A DNA stretch of 64,000 nucleotides. Origin: Oxyruncus cristatus. Its lineage: Eukaryota > Chordata > Aves > Passeriformes > Cotingidae. Position 1 is the stretch's first letter. Each line of letters opens with the position of its first letter. The position numbers and the translations under genes were made by a program. This document shows positions 1 through 12,021 of this stretch, piece after piece. A model generated the notes under the pieces. The model saw nothing but the letters and a program-made list of their open reading frames with translations, did no database searches and was not told where the DNA came from. Location of the stretch: NCBI GenBank assembly GCA_013399855.1, contig VXAY01005980.1, forward strand, positions 124,001 through 188,000, given 5' to 3'.

Positions 1-1234
1 TCTTTGGCTGCTCGCCTTGTCCCCCCGAGTCTCTCTCCCACGGCTCAGCACAATATTTCTCCTCTGCGCTCCCAGCAGTGACACTTGGAACAGCTCAGGC
101 TGGTGAGTACGTTTCCGGCTGTGATAAATATCAGGGAAAGGAATGAGATCCCAACACTGTATTTCATGCCCTGAAATCCCACTTGCATCTGGAAATGAAC
201 AGAGTTCTCCGGCTGATATATGCAGCTCTGAGGCCATTCGCATCCTGTTCGCTTGTACACACTGTCACGGTGATTTAAGCTGGCAATTTGGCCCTAAATG
301 AAGAGCATCTCACTTTGTCCCTCCCCATTTTCCTATATATTTTCCTGCAGAAGGGAGCTTTTTGAGATTTGGCTGGGCTGGGGCTGGGCTGCATCTCTTG
401 GTCCTGGTTTTGTGCTGGTCTGGCAGAGAGAGCTGCGGAGTGTCCCGGCACTGCAGAGAAACTCCTGACGCAGCCTGGGAATGCAAGCGGCAGGTGGCTG
501 TGCTGAGCTCTGTCTTCCCAGGTCATCTCTCTTTAAAGCCAATATGGACACTGAAAAAGGCTTTTCCCCCTTTTCAGGTCAGATGGCATTGTGAGGAATG
601 GCAGCTGTGCTGTCCCATGGTGGCCCGGGGTAAGGGGGACATTGTGGGAGCACGAGGGGCTATGGGAGCTGTCCCTACTGCCTGGCATGAGCCCTCCTCG
701 TGCTGCCTGGTGCCCACGTCTGTCCATCGAGCAGCATGTGGCTGTGCAGCTGCAGGACCAGCTCAAGTGTGAACCATCATCACCTGCGTCACACCCAATG
801 TGCAAACCAGAGATATCACTTAACAGGGACCTGATCACGGTCAGGACTCCTCACGTAAAAGAGGTAAGTGGGTGAAGTGATTCCATAGCAGAGCTGTTTG
901 TTTAAAACATCATTAGTGACAATTAATTAATTCCCCCCCTGAGCCCTAGGGGTGATGGGTAAGCCTTGGGACCCATCACACTCCTGCCAGTGCTGGAGGG
1001 TGTGGAGGTGGGGGCTACGGGGGGACCCCGAGGGGGTGTACGAGACCCTCTTCCCAGGATGAAGGCAGGGCCATTTCCCAGCCTCTCACCCAAGGGTTGC
1101 ACAGCTGGGGACAGGGGGATTTCCCCAGGGAAGCAACTCGACTCCTTGCTGATGGGTCAGTCCCCCTACACCCCAAACCAACCCCGTCCCCTCCCCAGGA
1201 ACCGCAGCCGCGCGCGGACGAACCCAGTCACCAC
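1..1234. other. Flanking DNA beyond the AJAP1 3' end; no gene seen
   Basis: Short ORFs occur in several frames, but none has splice-site support, family resemblance or coding-like composition. The stretch turns CpG-rich from about 1,180. Confidence 0.6.
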
Positions 1235-1258
1235 TGGCTGCGCGGTTCTCATATCAGT

Positions 1259-1264
1259 TTTAAT
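1259..1264 (-). terminator. Polyadenylation signal ATTAAA (candidate)
   Basis: The minus strand reads GCTATTAAAACTG, with the common variant hexamer ATTAAA and a GT-rich region 25-45 nt beyond it. This is the best candidate for the end of the AJAP1 transcript. Confidence 0.45.
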
Positions 1265-1742
1265 AGCAACATCAGAGTACTAAATATACAGAGGGCAAGG
1301 GGACAGGGTGGCATTTACAGTGCTTCCAAATACACGGCTCCCACGGACAGAGACAAATTAAAAACCGCTCGGGAAGAAAAAGGTCCTTTTGGCATCGCCC
1401 CAGCTCGTGCCGCGGGCACGCGGAGCAGCTGCGATGCCGAAAGGCGACAGCACTTCCACCGGTGACGGCCGCCCGCGCTGGGCTGGCCCGGCATCGCACC
1501 CGGACGTGCCCGCTGCCTCCCAGTGCAGGATTTTCCCAGGAAAATAAAAGAAGTACTCAGTGATGTAAAACCGGTTACAAAGTAAAACTGCCTCATGTTA
1601 GAAAACGGGTTTTGGCAAAATAAAGTGTAAACTTCACTGTACATGTCCTATCAAACAAAAAAATAAACCCCTCGGAACCTAAAATAGAGGAATCTGGGTC
1701 AGAAATCTGTGCCCTTAGTGTACATTTTTGTGCAACATATAC

Positions 1743-1748
1743 TTTATT
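1743..1748 (-). terminator. Proximal polyadenylation signal AATAAA (candidate)
   Basis: The minus strand carries TTGAATAAAGTA inside the candidate terminal exon, followed by TATGTTGCAC. It could support a shorter 3' UTR of about 370 nt. Confidence 0.35.
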
Positions 1749-3408
1749 CAAAGTAAATATTATCTCCACTCTTCACACTATTAAAAATGTACCTACAAAT
1801 GCTGAGAGTAATTCTTAAAAATGTGTGAGAAGCATTAGATGAGCTCAGGAGACCAAACCCATGGACTTGGAAATGGTGAAGGATTTCTTGCTGGTTTTGA
1901 AAAAATCACGTACAGGTTTTATACCTGGTTGAACGAAAATTCCAACCACATTCATCCTGAAATGGGCGGGCTGAGATAGGATAAATATATTTTTGTTCTA
2001 TTTTATTTTTTAATTTTTTTTTTTTACAAAATATATAATATGTGTAGAATATCTACTATTTAACTACCATTTGAGCTGAACTACCTTCCTTTGCAACAAG
2101 CTGCCAGTGGAGAAGAGGTAACCTGAAATCCAGCCCCGCGCCGGCTCTGCTGTCGCTGTGGTGACCTCCCGGCAGGCCCAGTGCCGATGACCCCACGGAG
2201 CACCACTCCCACACAGCCCCTCCACGCCACCGCCACCGGCCGCCCTTTCTCCAGCTGGGAAGACAGAGTGAAGGTAAACGATCGGATCTGGAGAGACAGG
2301 CGGCCGCCCAGGACTGGCCCTGCCTGTGGTGCTGTGGGGTGATCTGCCCTCGGGAGACCCCAGCTTACAGAGATCAAGGGACTGGGGATCAAACCCTGCC
2401 CGCCCTACCCCGAGGTGCCATGACATAGGAGCTCGGACCTGTAATCCCAAACCAGCTCAGCTGGTGCAGGACAGAGCCCACTGGTGCCAGTGGTGCCCAC
2501 GGCTCTGCCCGCAGCCTTTGCCCCTGCAGTCACACCATGTCCTGAGGCTCCTGCTCAGTGTTTGCAAGGGATTTGGAGGGAGGGGAGTCCTGGGTTTGCT
2601 GCAGAGCCCAAGGAGAGCCAACGTCTCCTTGCTGTGGGTGGCTCATCCCACACCACTGCCTCTCTAAGACAGAGCCACATGTGACACACAGACATTCCAT
2701 GACATCTCTGGGGGACATGGCAGCCTCTTGGCTTCCATGGTGTGTTTCTCAGGGACGACTCAGGGGCTAAGGAATCTGGAAAATGAACCAAAAAGAAACA
2801 AGCAGCAGCGGGCTGGGGGCTTACAGCAAAGCAAGGAGCAAAACTTTTCTTTTTTCAAGCTTCCAGGACCCCAGGGTGAGATGATGTGCCCAAAATATGA
2901 CACAGCTCCTGCAGGAGCATGTCTGAGAACATCACGCTTCCCTGCTTTTCCATGGTGGGAAGATCTGTTCAACAGACTATGCCATGGAAATGCAACTTTC
3001 TGTTTTCATTTCTCTCTTGTTTTTTGGCTTTCATCAATAGGAGGGAATGAAATCACCACAGTTCATTTCTCTTCACTGTTCAAGACCTTGGGACGCCTGG
3101 ATCCTGCCTTGTACATCACCACATCAGCAGCTCCGGCCCTGTCCTTTCTCCTCCTCCTCTCCCTCCTCCCAGCAGTGGCCCCATGTGCCTGGCATGCATG
3201 GGGGGAGGCGTCCTCTGATAAAGTGCAAGTGCTGTTGGTCCTTATAAATAAGGGAAGATTGTGCATCTGCTTTTGTTCCCTGGTTCACTGCTCAGCTCTG
3301 AGTGACCAGGATGTGTCCTGCTGCAGACTGTGGGGGAAACTCGGGCAAATCCTGGCCTCTGAAACCTGCTTCTGTCCTTGGGGTCACAATTATTCACCTT
3401 CCTTCTCT

Positions 3409-3450
3409 CTCCCACACACACATACACAACACATACACACACACACACTC
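3409..3450. repeat. CA microsatellite, interrupted
   Basis: Runs of CA interrupted by TA and AA, followed by a pyrimidine-rich stretch. Confidence 0.95.
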
Positions 3451-5217
3451 CTTCCTCTCCTCTTCCCCACCTCCACAGGGAATTTCCCATGAGCCAGGTG
3501 CTTCTCCATCCCCATCCCCACCACTGCTGGCACTGGCGCTGCCCGCAACACCCGCCATCCCCTGACAACTTCCCTGCAGGCAGCAGGTTCCATCCATGCA
3601 GAAGCAGAGCACTGCTTCAAATGCCCTGGAACGAGGGAACTGAGATATATTTCATGTCATACTGCTGTCATGATTACACTGCAATACCCACGGGAATGAA
3701 ATAAATAAGAAGATCAATGGGAGAAGCACAAGGGACATGGCTCCAAGCTGGAGCAGGTGGATTACCATGAAGTCACAAAAAGGAGGAGAACCCAACACCT
3801 GTGCCAGTGAGGGCGACTCGCAGGGACTGCACCAGTGACACCAGTGCCACAGGAAAGCCCCTGGACACTGAGATGACCCTGGAGCAGTCACTCAGACTCC
3901 ACACTTTCCAAGGGCAGACACTGCTCATGGTTTTTCCAGGGAAGGCTAAAGCTTTGGGGGGTCACTGCTCTAGCAAGACACTGTCTGCCCTCCTCCCTGG
4001 AGGCATCCAGTGGCTCTGGAGAGCTGGATAGGAGCCACCCAGGAGACCCCGCTCTGCCCAGGGGATGGTTTGCTCAAGTCTGCAGGTAATTGTCAGGGCT
4101 GGCAAGGAAGACTTCTGTCCGAGGCAGTGTCCAAAAATTCAGGAAAAATAATCCAGACTGTGCAATTTCATGGGAAAAGGACAGAAAAGGACATGGGAAA
4201 AAGAGACCGCACATGTGGCTATGCACAACACTACAGGGTTCTACTTCTTTTTTTTAAATGCATGTTCATTATCATAAAGAAAAGGAGCTGAGTAATTAGT
4301 AGGGGAGTAGAAATGTGGATCTGGACAATTCTAAAAAAAACACTAGTATTTACTACGGGCAGTTTACAAAAAGAACTGGAGGACTTTGGTCTGATCTCTG
4401 CTGTCGTTCTCACCCACCTAACGCCGCAGGGACCCGAGTGAGCCCCATCCTGGTGTCTGACGTGCAGCACAGCACAGCAGCACCCGATTCCATGGAAAGA
4501 CTTGGAGAGAGGGCTTAGGGTCAGCTGGCGTCCTCGTCAGCACCCACCAACACCACCCACCCCAGCAGGAGCTGGCCAGGCCAGGGGTGTCTTTCTAGAG
4601 CAACACACCAAATTGGAACCCACAAAACTGTGCTTCCCTGGCAAAAAATCCCTTTAAACACTATTAAATGATCCCCAGGACTGTGGACAGCAGACTGTAT
4701 CTTCTCTTGCCACAGCAGAGGCAGCCAAGACAAGCAGAGCAAGGGAAGAAGCTCCCTTGATCCCACAGCCCTGGTTTGGGACAGGAGGCAACAAGCTCCT
4801 TCCTCTTGTTTTTCAAACAGGGCTGAGCAAGCTTTGGTGCTGTGGCCCATTTAGAAGCCGTTTTCCAAAAAGACTCCCACATCCCACTGCTGAAATTTGT
4901 CTCCTGTGCCAAGAGAGGCCCATCTTTAGGAAGTCCACCCCTAAAACCCGCGCTGCCCAGCCCCGAGGCGTAATGCCTATCGCAGCAGGGATCACAGCTC
5001 TGGACATGGGGCAGGCACAGGCTCTACGGCTTCTTCCTATCGCCCTTGATGATGTATCTGGATACAGAAGCCTGGAAATACCTCCACCACTGCCTTGAGC
5101 TGCATTCCAGATGGTCTTGGGGAAGCTTCTCCCCTGCTCCCTGCCAGCAGTGCAGCCCCGGCTGTCCCCCACCAGTCACGTCACCACGCTGGAAAAGCAT
5201 TTCCAAAAAGAACCAAA

Positions 5218-5312
5218 ACTATATATATATATGTATACATACATATATATGTCTATACATACACACACACGTATATATATGTATATATGTCTACCTATAT
5301 ATACACATATAG
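5218..5312. repeat. TA/TG microsatellite with an imperfect palindrome
   Basis: Alternating TA, TG and CA units. Near its end the arms ACCTATAT and ATATAGGT flank a 6-base spacer (about 5,292-5,313), giving cruciform potential. Confidence 0.95.
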
Positions 5313-7583
5313 GTTGACAGACAAGCTGCCAAAGTAGAAAACGTCAGATCACCCGGTTTGCATGATGCGTGTTAAAGAAATGAGACTTTTAGCCCATGAC
5401 ATCTTCTTTAAAAATGAGTATTTAAGATCTTCAAAAATTGCTACAGTACAAAAAGTGTTTGTGTGTGTATATATATATTTTCTCTCTACATATACCATAT
5501 GTATGTACGCGTATGGACCGGAATGGATGACCCCACCAGAAGAGACGCCCCACTCATCCTCCACAATGTTTCCAGGCGTTACTGACACGGCTCCTCACAA
5601 AGTCTTTGCATCGGTTCATGGCACATAATGGTATTATTGGCACAGGTTCAGAGTCACCGTCCACGGCCGGGCTCCAGGCGCTCAGTCCTTCCCTCTTCGT
5701 CCCTCGCCATTTCCTCCTCCTCCACGGGATTCTTTGCTCACTCACTTTCCAAAATTTCTCTCCTCCCAAAACCGTGCTCCTTGACAATGCAGTTACCTAT
5801 AGGCATGTTCATTTTTATAAAAATATATTTGGCCCATAGAACGCTGCTCTTTGAGTCTCCTACTGGTAAACAGAAATGGTAGGTACAGGTAACCCATTAT
5901 TTTTTTTATATTTTTTACAGGTTCACCAATGGAATCCTGTTGAGGATGAGAAGAAAAAGAAAGGTTAAGTCATGACAGGGAATTGCACTGCAACTTGCAT
6001 TGCTGCTTCAATGCTCCCCACAGCCTGGGGGCTTCTCCCTCTTTCCCCCTGGCCGCGGTGGCATCGTGGGGGAGTGGGGCACAGAGGGAGTGGGGTACCA
6101 GTGACATCCTCCTCCTCCTCCTCACCAGCTGCCGGTCTGTGTTGGGGACCTGGGACCACTAGTTCTATCTCCTTAGGGCATTTTCCAGAACAAGATTTAC
6201 TCCCAGTGATCGCTGTGTTCTGCAGCTTCTCATACTCAGGCCACGAGCAGCGAGTGCTCTGGCAGACAAGATGATGACAAGCATTAACAAAATTTGATAA
6301 AGTTAAATCTAAAGAATCAATAGGGAATTGGTTAAGCAGCAAACCAGAGATCCTATTGAAGTCTTTAAGCTATTTATTTACTGTCTAGTGGAAGACCTCT
6401 CCCTATGCAATCTCGGACTCTCAATACAAAGACAATCACTCCCCATCTTTAGTGTGCAGCCACTTGTTTTCTGTGTCGTGCTGTTCCATGCAGTGAAATG
6501 TGCTGTAGCACCGCTGGGTGTGCCTGAGACAGCTGCCAGCAGGTACATACACCCCGTACAGCAGTGCTTGGTACACACATCCCTAATCCACGCTGTGCCC
6601 TCTGCCTGGCTGTGATCAGCATTCAGAATGCAGGGTACTTTTTGTCCCAGGGCTCTTTCTCCAACACTATTTTTAAGCAAGATGCCCAGTATACACCATC
6701 TCCAAGAACAACCCCGAAGTCTTAATTAGCGAGACAGATTTTCCAGAGTCCTTAATCTCCTGCGCCAGGGCTGTGCTGGGACTGCTGTTATTCCTCTGAA
6801 GACAAGCTGGGATTTTTTATGATGACTCATTATCTGTTAATGTTAACACAAACCATTCGCTGTTGTTAGGCAGAACGGGGCCATCACGGCAGCTGCTGCC
6901 GTGTTCAAGTGTGGCATTACCACACAATGCTGTCAGCTCTCACCGCCCCGTGCCAGGGCAGGGTCAGACTGGTGTCACCGAATCCCCACAGCTGCCAGGC
7001 CCCAAATCACCCCCTCCCTGCCATCAGTGCCAAACCTCCTGTGGCTCTGGGTGAGCACTGGTTAACGTGTGATGGCAGGAGGTACAACTGGTATTGTATC
7101 CCAAATAGCCTCTTTGTGCAAAGTAGGTCAGTGCTTGATCAACCTTACAGATTTTTGTATAATCTCATTCCATGGGGTTTTTCAGTCAAAGAGACTGGGA
7201 TTAAGGACAAGAATAATGCGGAATCTCAAACTTCATTTCAGAAAGCCCCAAAGCCAGGATGAAATCAAGCCAAACCAGCCACCCTGTGCTGTGGTGCCTG
7301 GCCAAAGTCACTCAAGTCTTCAGCAAACGTCACCTGTCGTTCTGCAGAACACTGTCTGCTCCTGCCTCTGCCTGGGTGCTGTGTGTCCTCCAGTACTGCT
7401 GGCACCAGGGCACATGAGTTTTCCTTCTCATACCTTCCTGCAGGTAATTCCTCAGTGCTTTCACTGACTGCTCCACTCCTCACCTACCCAGCCTGGGGCC
7501 ACACTACAGCTGCAGCTACACCAGGCTGCTGTGGATGGGCCGGCCCCTGTGCCTGCAGGAATAGCTGCCGGCGGCCACTGCCG

Positions 7584-7668
7584 AGGTGTGACATCCACCC
7601 AGGTGTGACATCCACCCAGGTGTGACATCCACCCAGGTGTGACATCCACCCAGGTGTGACATCCACCG
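7584..7668. repeat. 17-bp tandem repeat, five copies
   Basis: Five head-to-tail copies of AGGTGTGACATCCACCC start at 7,584, 7,601, 7,618, 7,635 and 7,652. Only the last base of the last copy differs. The near-perfect identity points to recent expansion. The period is not a multiple of three, so the peptide repeats seen in open frames here are by-products. Confidence 0.98.
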
Positions 7669-9915
7669 AGGAGCTGGTGCTCCAGCAGGGCCCGGCTGCT
7701 GGCACAGGCAATCTGCCGTGAAGCTCCACCAGCTGCTTGCCGTGGGCGGCACTGCCCACTGTGGGGAGGGCCGGTGTCCCAACAGGGCCCGCACCAGTGG
7801 CACAGGAACCCTCCCGATCGCTCCTGCTGGCACGGGAGGAATCTGACCCCAGGAAATAGTTTCAACATCTGCTCAGTGTGTAACTAGATGAGATTCACCA
7901 GGTTTCCTGACAGCCCCGGCACTGCCTGCAGCTCTCTAGGATGGAGACGCTCCGCGGTGATGTCCCTTACATTTGCTGCCTCAGCTGCTCGGCCCAGCCT
8001 GACGAGGCCATCAGCATCCTCCAAGGCCAGACTGCCAGCTGGACAGCACAGTGGTCAGCCCTCACACCAGGCTGAGGGACTGTCAGATGGGAAGTTCACA
8101 TTAAACTCCAACTGGGCTCCCAGTGCTCATCTCGATGAAACATCTGCAGCACCTCTGTCCTGCCATCCCTGTCCCTGGCCGTGCTGCCCACCTTTGTGCT
8201 TCCAGCACAAGGCAACCACAGTGGCAGCGACAGACTAGCAGGGAGCTCATCTTAATGCCATCTGCACTTTACACAGTGACATGTGAAACTTGGGGGCATT
8301 CATTTCACCTGAGGGATTTCCCATGGGCATCTGGTTTGGACCAGGACGTACCACTTATGCAAACGTATTCCAGAAAAACCCTGGTGCAAACACACCTACA
8401 CACAGGTACACGTGCAGAAAACAGGTTTTGGATTAATCTTATTTTGTTATCCTTAATGAAACCAAGCAGCAGGTTCCAGAATTGTATGTGTAATTGAAAC
8501 GCTATTACAGAGCTAATGCTCCAGGTAAAAGACGGATAGATTTTTCCAGAGCGCGTCAATGCGTGTTTTATGGATTCCATGAAAACAGGTCAATGAGAAT
8601 TTCAAGGATTTAATAAGGCGTAATGGAATGGCTTCAGGCTATTTAAAGAAACATATGGAGATGGCCAGGCCACGGTCTTTGGCCTGAGGTTTCACAGGAC
8701 CTCGGGTGGGAGTGGCGAGATCCACACAGGCTTCCCAGAGTGCTCTGAGCTGCTCCTTCTTCCCTGGACTTGAGGCATGAGAGCTGTGGATGGCACTGAG
8801 TGCAGCTGGCTTGTTTTGTGTGTTCTTTCTTTTTTTTAATACACTTGAAGCCGATGGAGAGACATTCCAAACTACAAAGCTGAGAGTGGAAAAGGCACAC
8901 ACCAATTTGGTGAACCCGAATGTCGTAAATGTCAGGATCTGGAGGAATGAGCTGCACTCTGCCCTCGCCCCCACTGCAGCAGCACTGCCTCTCCCAGCCA
9001 GCATTCCCAGCTTTCCCAGTCAGCATTCCCTGCTTTCTCCATCTGCACTTGCTTTGGAGAGCCCCAAGCACTGCCAGAGTGGGAGCCCTGGGCTGCAGCA
9101 CAGGAGCGGGCTCAGGGGGTTATTGCTGTTCTTTCTGAGACTGGTGTTCCCTGCAGAACCTCCCTGCTCCTCTTCCTGCTGCCCTTGCTCCTGGCATCAG
9201 CTCCCACCTGCGTTCTTTCACCCTCTGTCCCATGAGACAGCAGCCATGACAAAAGAGTCAGAGAAATAAAGCGAACACATCAACAGGTGGGGAGTGAGAG
9301 CCTTTAACCTTCCCTAGTGAAGCCACTTTGTCTGGGAGAGGTTCCAGGGGGCAGCAGAGCCGTGCCAGCCAAACCCCTTCTCTCTACCCCGCCACACACC
9401 TCACCTGCCCTGCCCAGACACTGCCAGCCCCAGCACAGCCGAGACCATTAACTTTTTATTCCCTTCCATTCTAATCTAATTATATTTCTGTGTTCAATAG
9501 CTGTGCATAATGTTAAACAGGCTATTCCGAGCAAGCTGCAGCCAGGGAAGGCTGGAAATTTCATTTACACTGAATATATGATTCATTACAGCAGGGACTT
9601 AGGACAGAGCAATTAATTCACCTGAGCTCATGGCTCGAACGGGCACCACTGCCCATGGCGAGCTGGCACACACAGACCCTTAATTGCTTTCCTGCCACCA
9701 CTATCGGCTGTGCCACCTTCAGAAGTGACACAAGAAGGTGGAAATGGCTCGAGCCAACTCAACAAAAGACAAGAAAATCCCCTAAGTCTGTACTGTTGCA
9801 ACCAGAACAACATCGCTGCACTCCTTTGGTCGCAGCAGCACCGCAGGCATGACCGGCTGCTGGGACTGCGCACGCAGGGTCGGCTTTGCAGAGCGGGGGG
9901 CTCGGCAGCAGGACA

Positions 9916-9940
9916 AGGAGGAGGAGGAGGAGGAGGAGGG
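9916..9940. repeat. GGA trinucleotide repeat
   Basis: About eight AGG/GGA units, purine-rich on the plus strand, in the probable last AJAP1 intron. Confidence 0.9.
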
Positions 9941-10466
9941 TGAGGAGGCAGAGGACCCCAGCACTCTCGCAGTGAGCACAGAAGTGTTTATGACAGCAAA
10001 CAGCACCAAATGAGCTTTCAGATACGGATGGAGCCTGCATGCTGGACGGGTGGCGCTCGGATGAGGCGGCTGTCCATCATGCCACCAGAGGTTAATTACA
10101 GATCAGGCCATTTCACAACATGGAATTTACTGTGGCTTGTTGAGGTTTTAGAGGTGGGCTGGAATCATGGGATCAGGCTGAAGTTCAAGTCTGCCCCAGG
10201 GACGCTTTGCTCTCCAGTCCACATCCATCCCAGTCTCCACCTGCTAGTGTTGCCTGTCTGCAATTAATCTCCCTGGAAAAGCCATTTGGCACTCAGTGCC
10301 CCACCCACAGCAGGGTGGCAGCCAGCTCAGTCAGGTGAGCCACCCTGCTTGGGTCTGACACCCCGAAGGAAGCGCAAGTGGCAGGATTGGCACCAGGCAA
10401 GGTATGATGGGCACGGCGGGGGGCACAGGACGGATGTGGGATGGACACGAGGAGCGCGGTACGTAC

Positions 10467-10524
10467 CAGGAAACAGCCCGCTGGCGTCTGCTCTGCCCTC
10501 AGAAGTCAAACAGGCTTCGGCCAG
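10467..10524 (-). other. AJAP1: AJAP1 3' UTR part of exon 5, ending in a splice donor
   Basis: The 58 nt after the stop end at CCTG|GTACGTACC on the minus strand, a close match to the donor consensus. No polyadenylation hexamer lies within several hundred bases downstream; the first AATAAA on the minus strand is near 9,455-9,460. Splicing to a distant untranslated exon therefore looks more likely than a long contiguous 3' UTR. From memory the human gene also has a last exon without coding sequence. Transcript evidence is not available here. Confidence 0.55.
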
Positions 10525-10597
10525 TCAGCAGGAGATTTCAAACCATTTCTCAGACACAAAGGCCACGGGAATAAGATGCCGGTCAGAAGAAGAGGGT
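10525..10597 (-). CDS. AJAP1: AJAP1 exon 5: C-terminus and stop codon
   Basis: After the acceptor CATTGCAG (AG at 10,598-10,599), one base completes an Arg codon. Twenty-three more residues follow (PSSSDRHLIPVAFV, then SEKWFEISC) and a TGA at 10,525-10,527. The sequence matches the C-terminus of human AJAP1 as remembered with no gaps. This fixes the gene's stop codon and confirms phase across all four recognised exons. The exon appears to continue as 3' UTR for 58 nt to a good donor, CCTG|GTACGT, at 10,467/10,466. That fits a gene whose terminal exon is entirely untranslated. Confidence 0.96.
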
Positions 10598-11778
10598 CTG
10601 CAATGAGCAGAAAGAGGGGCTTGTACACGCTGGTACGTAACACACAGAGCAAGACAGGGCGGCCTGCTGCAAAAACAGCTTTTTTAGGGGAAAAAAATTA
10701 CATCTCTATAGAGCGATGCTTTGAATGGGCCTGGGTCTGCCAGGTTGCCAGGAAGTGCTCAGGGCCAGAGGGTCCCAGAGAGCATCCCTGGATGGCAGAA
10801 AAGCTGTGATCCCTGCCAGCCAGAACACAGGCATCCTCTGTCACCTGGCTGGGGTTCACATCAAACTAATGCAGGTGGACACCCAACAAAATGGTGTGAC
10901 AATCCCTGCCAGTTCTCCATCTTCAGAGGTCTGAGGATACACTGGAAAATGTGGACCAGAAGAATCCCATGTACATGCAAAAGATGCTGGTTAAGAAGAT
11001 GGCTGGAGCTGTTTGGCTCCAGACCTGTCCTTGGGGCAGGCAGACACAGTCTGCAGGTAGCACGCACTCCATGGTTCCACCAGGCTGCCTGGAGGACTAC
11101 TTGCTTGTTTTCTCCATTAAAGCCCTCCTCCCGGCTTTCCCTCTACCTGTGATGGGGACACACATTTACCATGTGATAAAACCACACCGGTGCCTGGTGA
11201 AAGGGCTCTGGTGCCAGCCTGGGGCGTGGGGAGCCCAATGCCATCACTGCTGATCCCCTCCCTCTGGGCAGGTGGGGGGCAGGCAGAGCACGGCTGCATC
11301 CCTTGCACGGCAGTTGCCGCGCCGCCCCTGGTTAACGCGCCGTTATTTCACGCCAGCCAAACGGTTCATTTGGCTCTCACCGCCTGCTCCTCCATTAATC
11401 ACCTGCTTGTTCACAGCCCGGCAGCTCTGCCGATGCCACTGAGGAGACAGCACAGGCCCTGGAAGATGGATCCAGCGGCATTTTACGTGCTGGCGGCAGC
11501 AGCTGGGAACTGAACACACCGTGTGGTGCTGAGCACTGCCGGAGCTCGCCGAGCCATGTGGGGCCAGGGACTGCTGAGGCACCTACCCAGCCCCACTGGC
11601 AGGACAAGGGCTCTGGGGGCTAGTCCCACCCTGAGCTTTGGGGCAGGTGAGTACTGTGAGCCACAAGAAGGTGGCTCTGCCACATGCCCCCGGGGCACTG
11701 CCCTTGGGCACCGAAGCCTCATCACCAGAGTGGGACAGCGCTCCCCAACCCATTGGGAAACCATGGCGCCCACCTCAC
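10598..11778 (-). other. AJAP1: AJAP1 intron 4
   Basis: The intron is 1,181 bp with a GTGAGG donor and a CATTGCAG acceptor. Its sequence is unremarkable; no repeat or second gene is visible. Confidence 0.9.
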
Positions 11779-12021
11779 CTGTTTCCATTGAAGGTCGTTT
11801 TGTAATCCCCGGGCGAGTGCAACGTGTCCTCTGCGTAGACGGACACGGGGGTCCGGACGCACTCGTGCGAGCACTGCAGCGTCTCGTTGTAGGCGGTGAA
11901 GATGTCGAGGGCGCTGGGCACGCGGGCGGGGGCGAAGTCGGTCAGGTTCTGACAGCTCTCCTCCTGCTGGTCCAGCTTGCGCTGGTGGCTGTTGCGTCGC
12001 GGGCGCCCGCTCTGAGCACAG
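11779..12021 (-). CDS. AJAP1: AJAP1 exon 4: cytoplasmic tail
   Basis: This 243-nt exon has its acceptor AG at 12,022-12,023 and an AACAG|GTGAGG donor. It contributes one base to the second-last split codon, 80 complete residues, and AG of the next split codon. The protein begins CAQSG, passes through a basic patch (RPRRNSHQRK) and then QQEESCQNLTDF, and carries the highly conserved block DIFTAYNETLQCSHECVR. It ends in KTTFNGN. Identity with human AJAP1 is high, with changes mainly in the basic patch and near the middle of the TPVSVYAEDTLHS segment. The tail is the part known to link AJAP1 to junctional and sorting machinery. Third positions are strongly GC-rich, more so than in exon 3. The acceptor directly abuts a CR1 repeat tail, described separately. 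Confidence 0.97.

Larger units (their letters stand above)
1235..2100 (-). other. AJAP1: Probable AJAP1 terminal 3' UTR exon
   Basis: On the minus strand this block follows an acceptor with a pyrimidine-rich run ending CTGGCAG (AG at 2,101-2,102); a second possible acceptor has its AG at 2,123-2,124. The first half is AT-rich with poly-A/T runs, typical of a 3' UTR. The second half is GC-rich, returning to AT-rich sequence just before an ATTAAA hexamer (1,259-1,264). A GT-rich stretch around 1,215-1,235 lies where a downstream processing element would be. An internal AATAAA at 1,743-1,748 could give a shorter form. It contains no credible ORF. Assignment to AJAP1 rests on strand, position and the donor after the stop. 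The plus strand also carries AATAAA motifs here, so orientation is not fully certain. Confidence 0.5.
2101..10466 (-). other. AJAP1: Probable last AJAP1 intron (3' UTR intron)
   Basis: No coding exon could be supported here. It holds a CA microsatellite, a TA/TG microsatellite, a 17-bp tandem repeat, a GGA repeat and AT-rich blocks at about 6,700-6,860, 8,420-8,660 and 9,440-9,640 that resemble conserved noncoding sequence. If the 3' UTR were contiguous with exon 5, part of this would be UTR instead. Confidence 0.5.
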
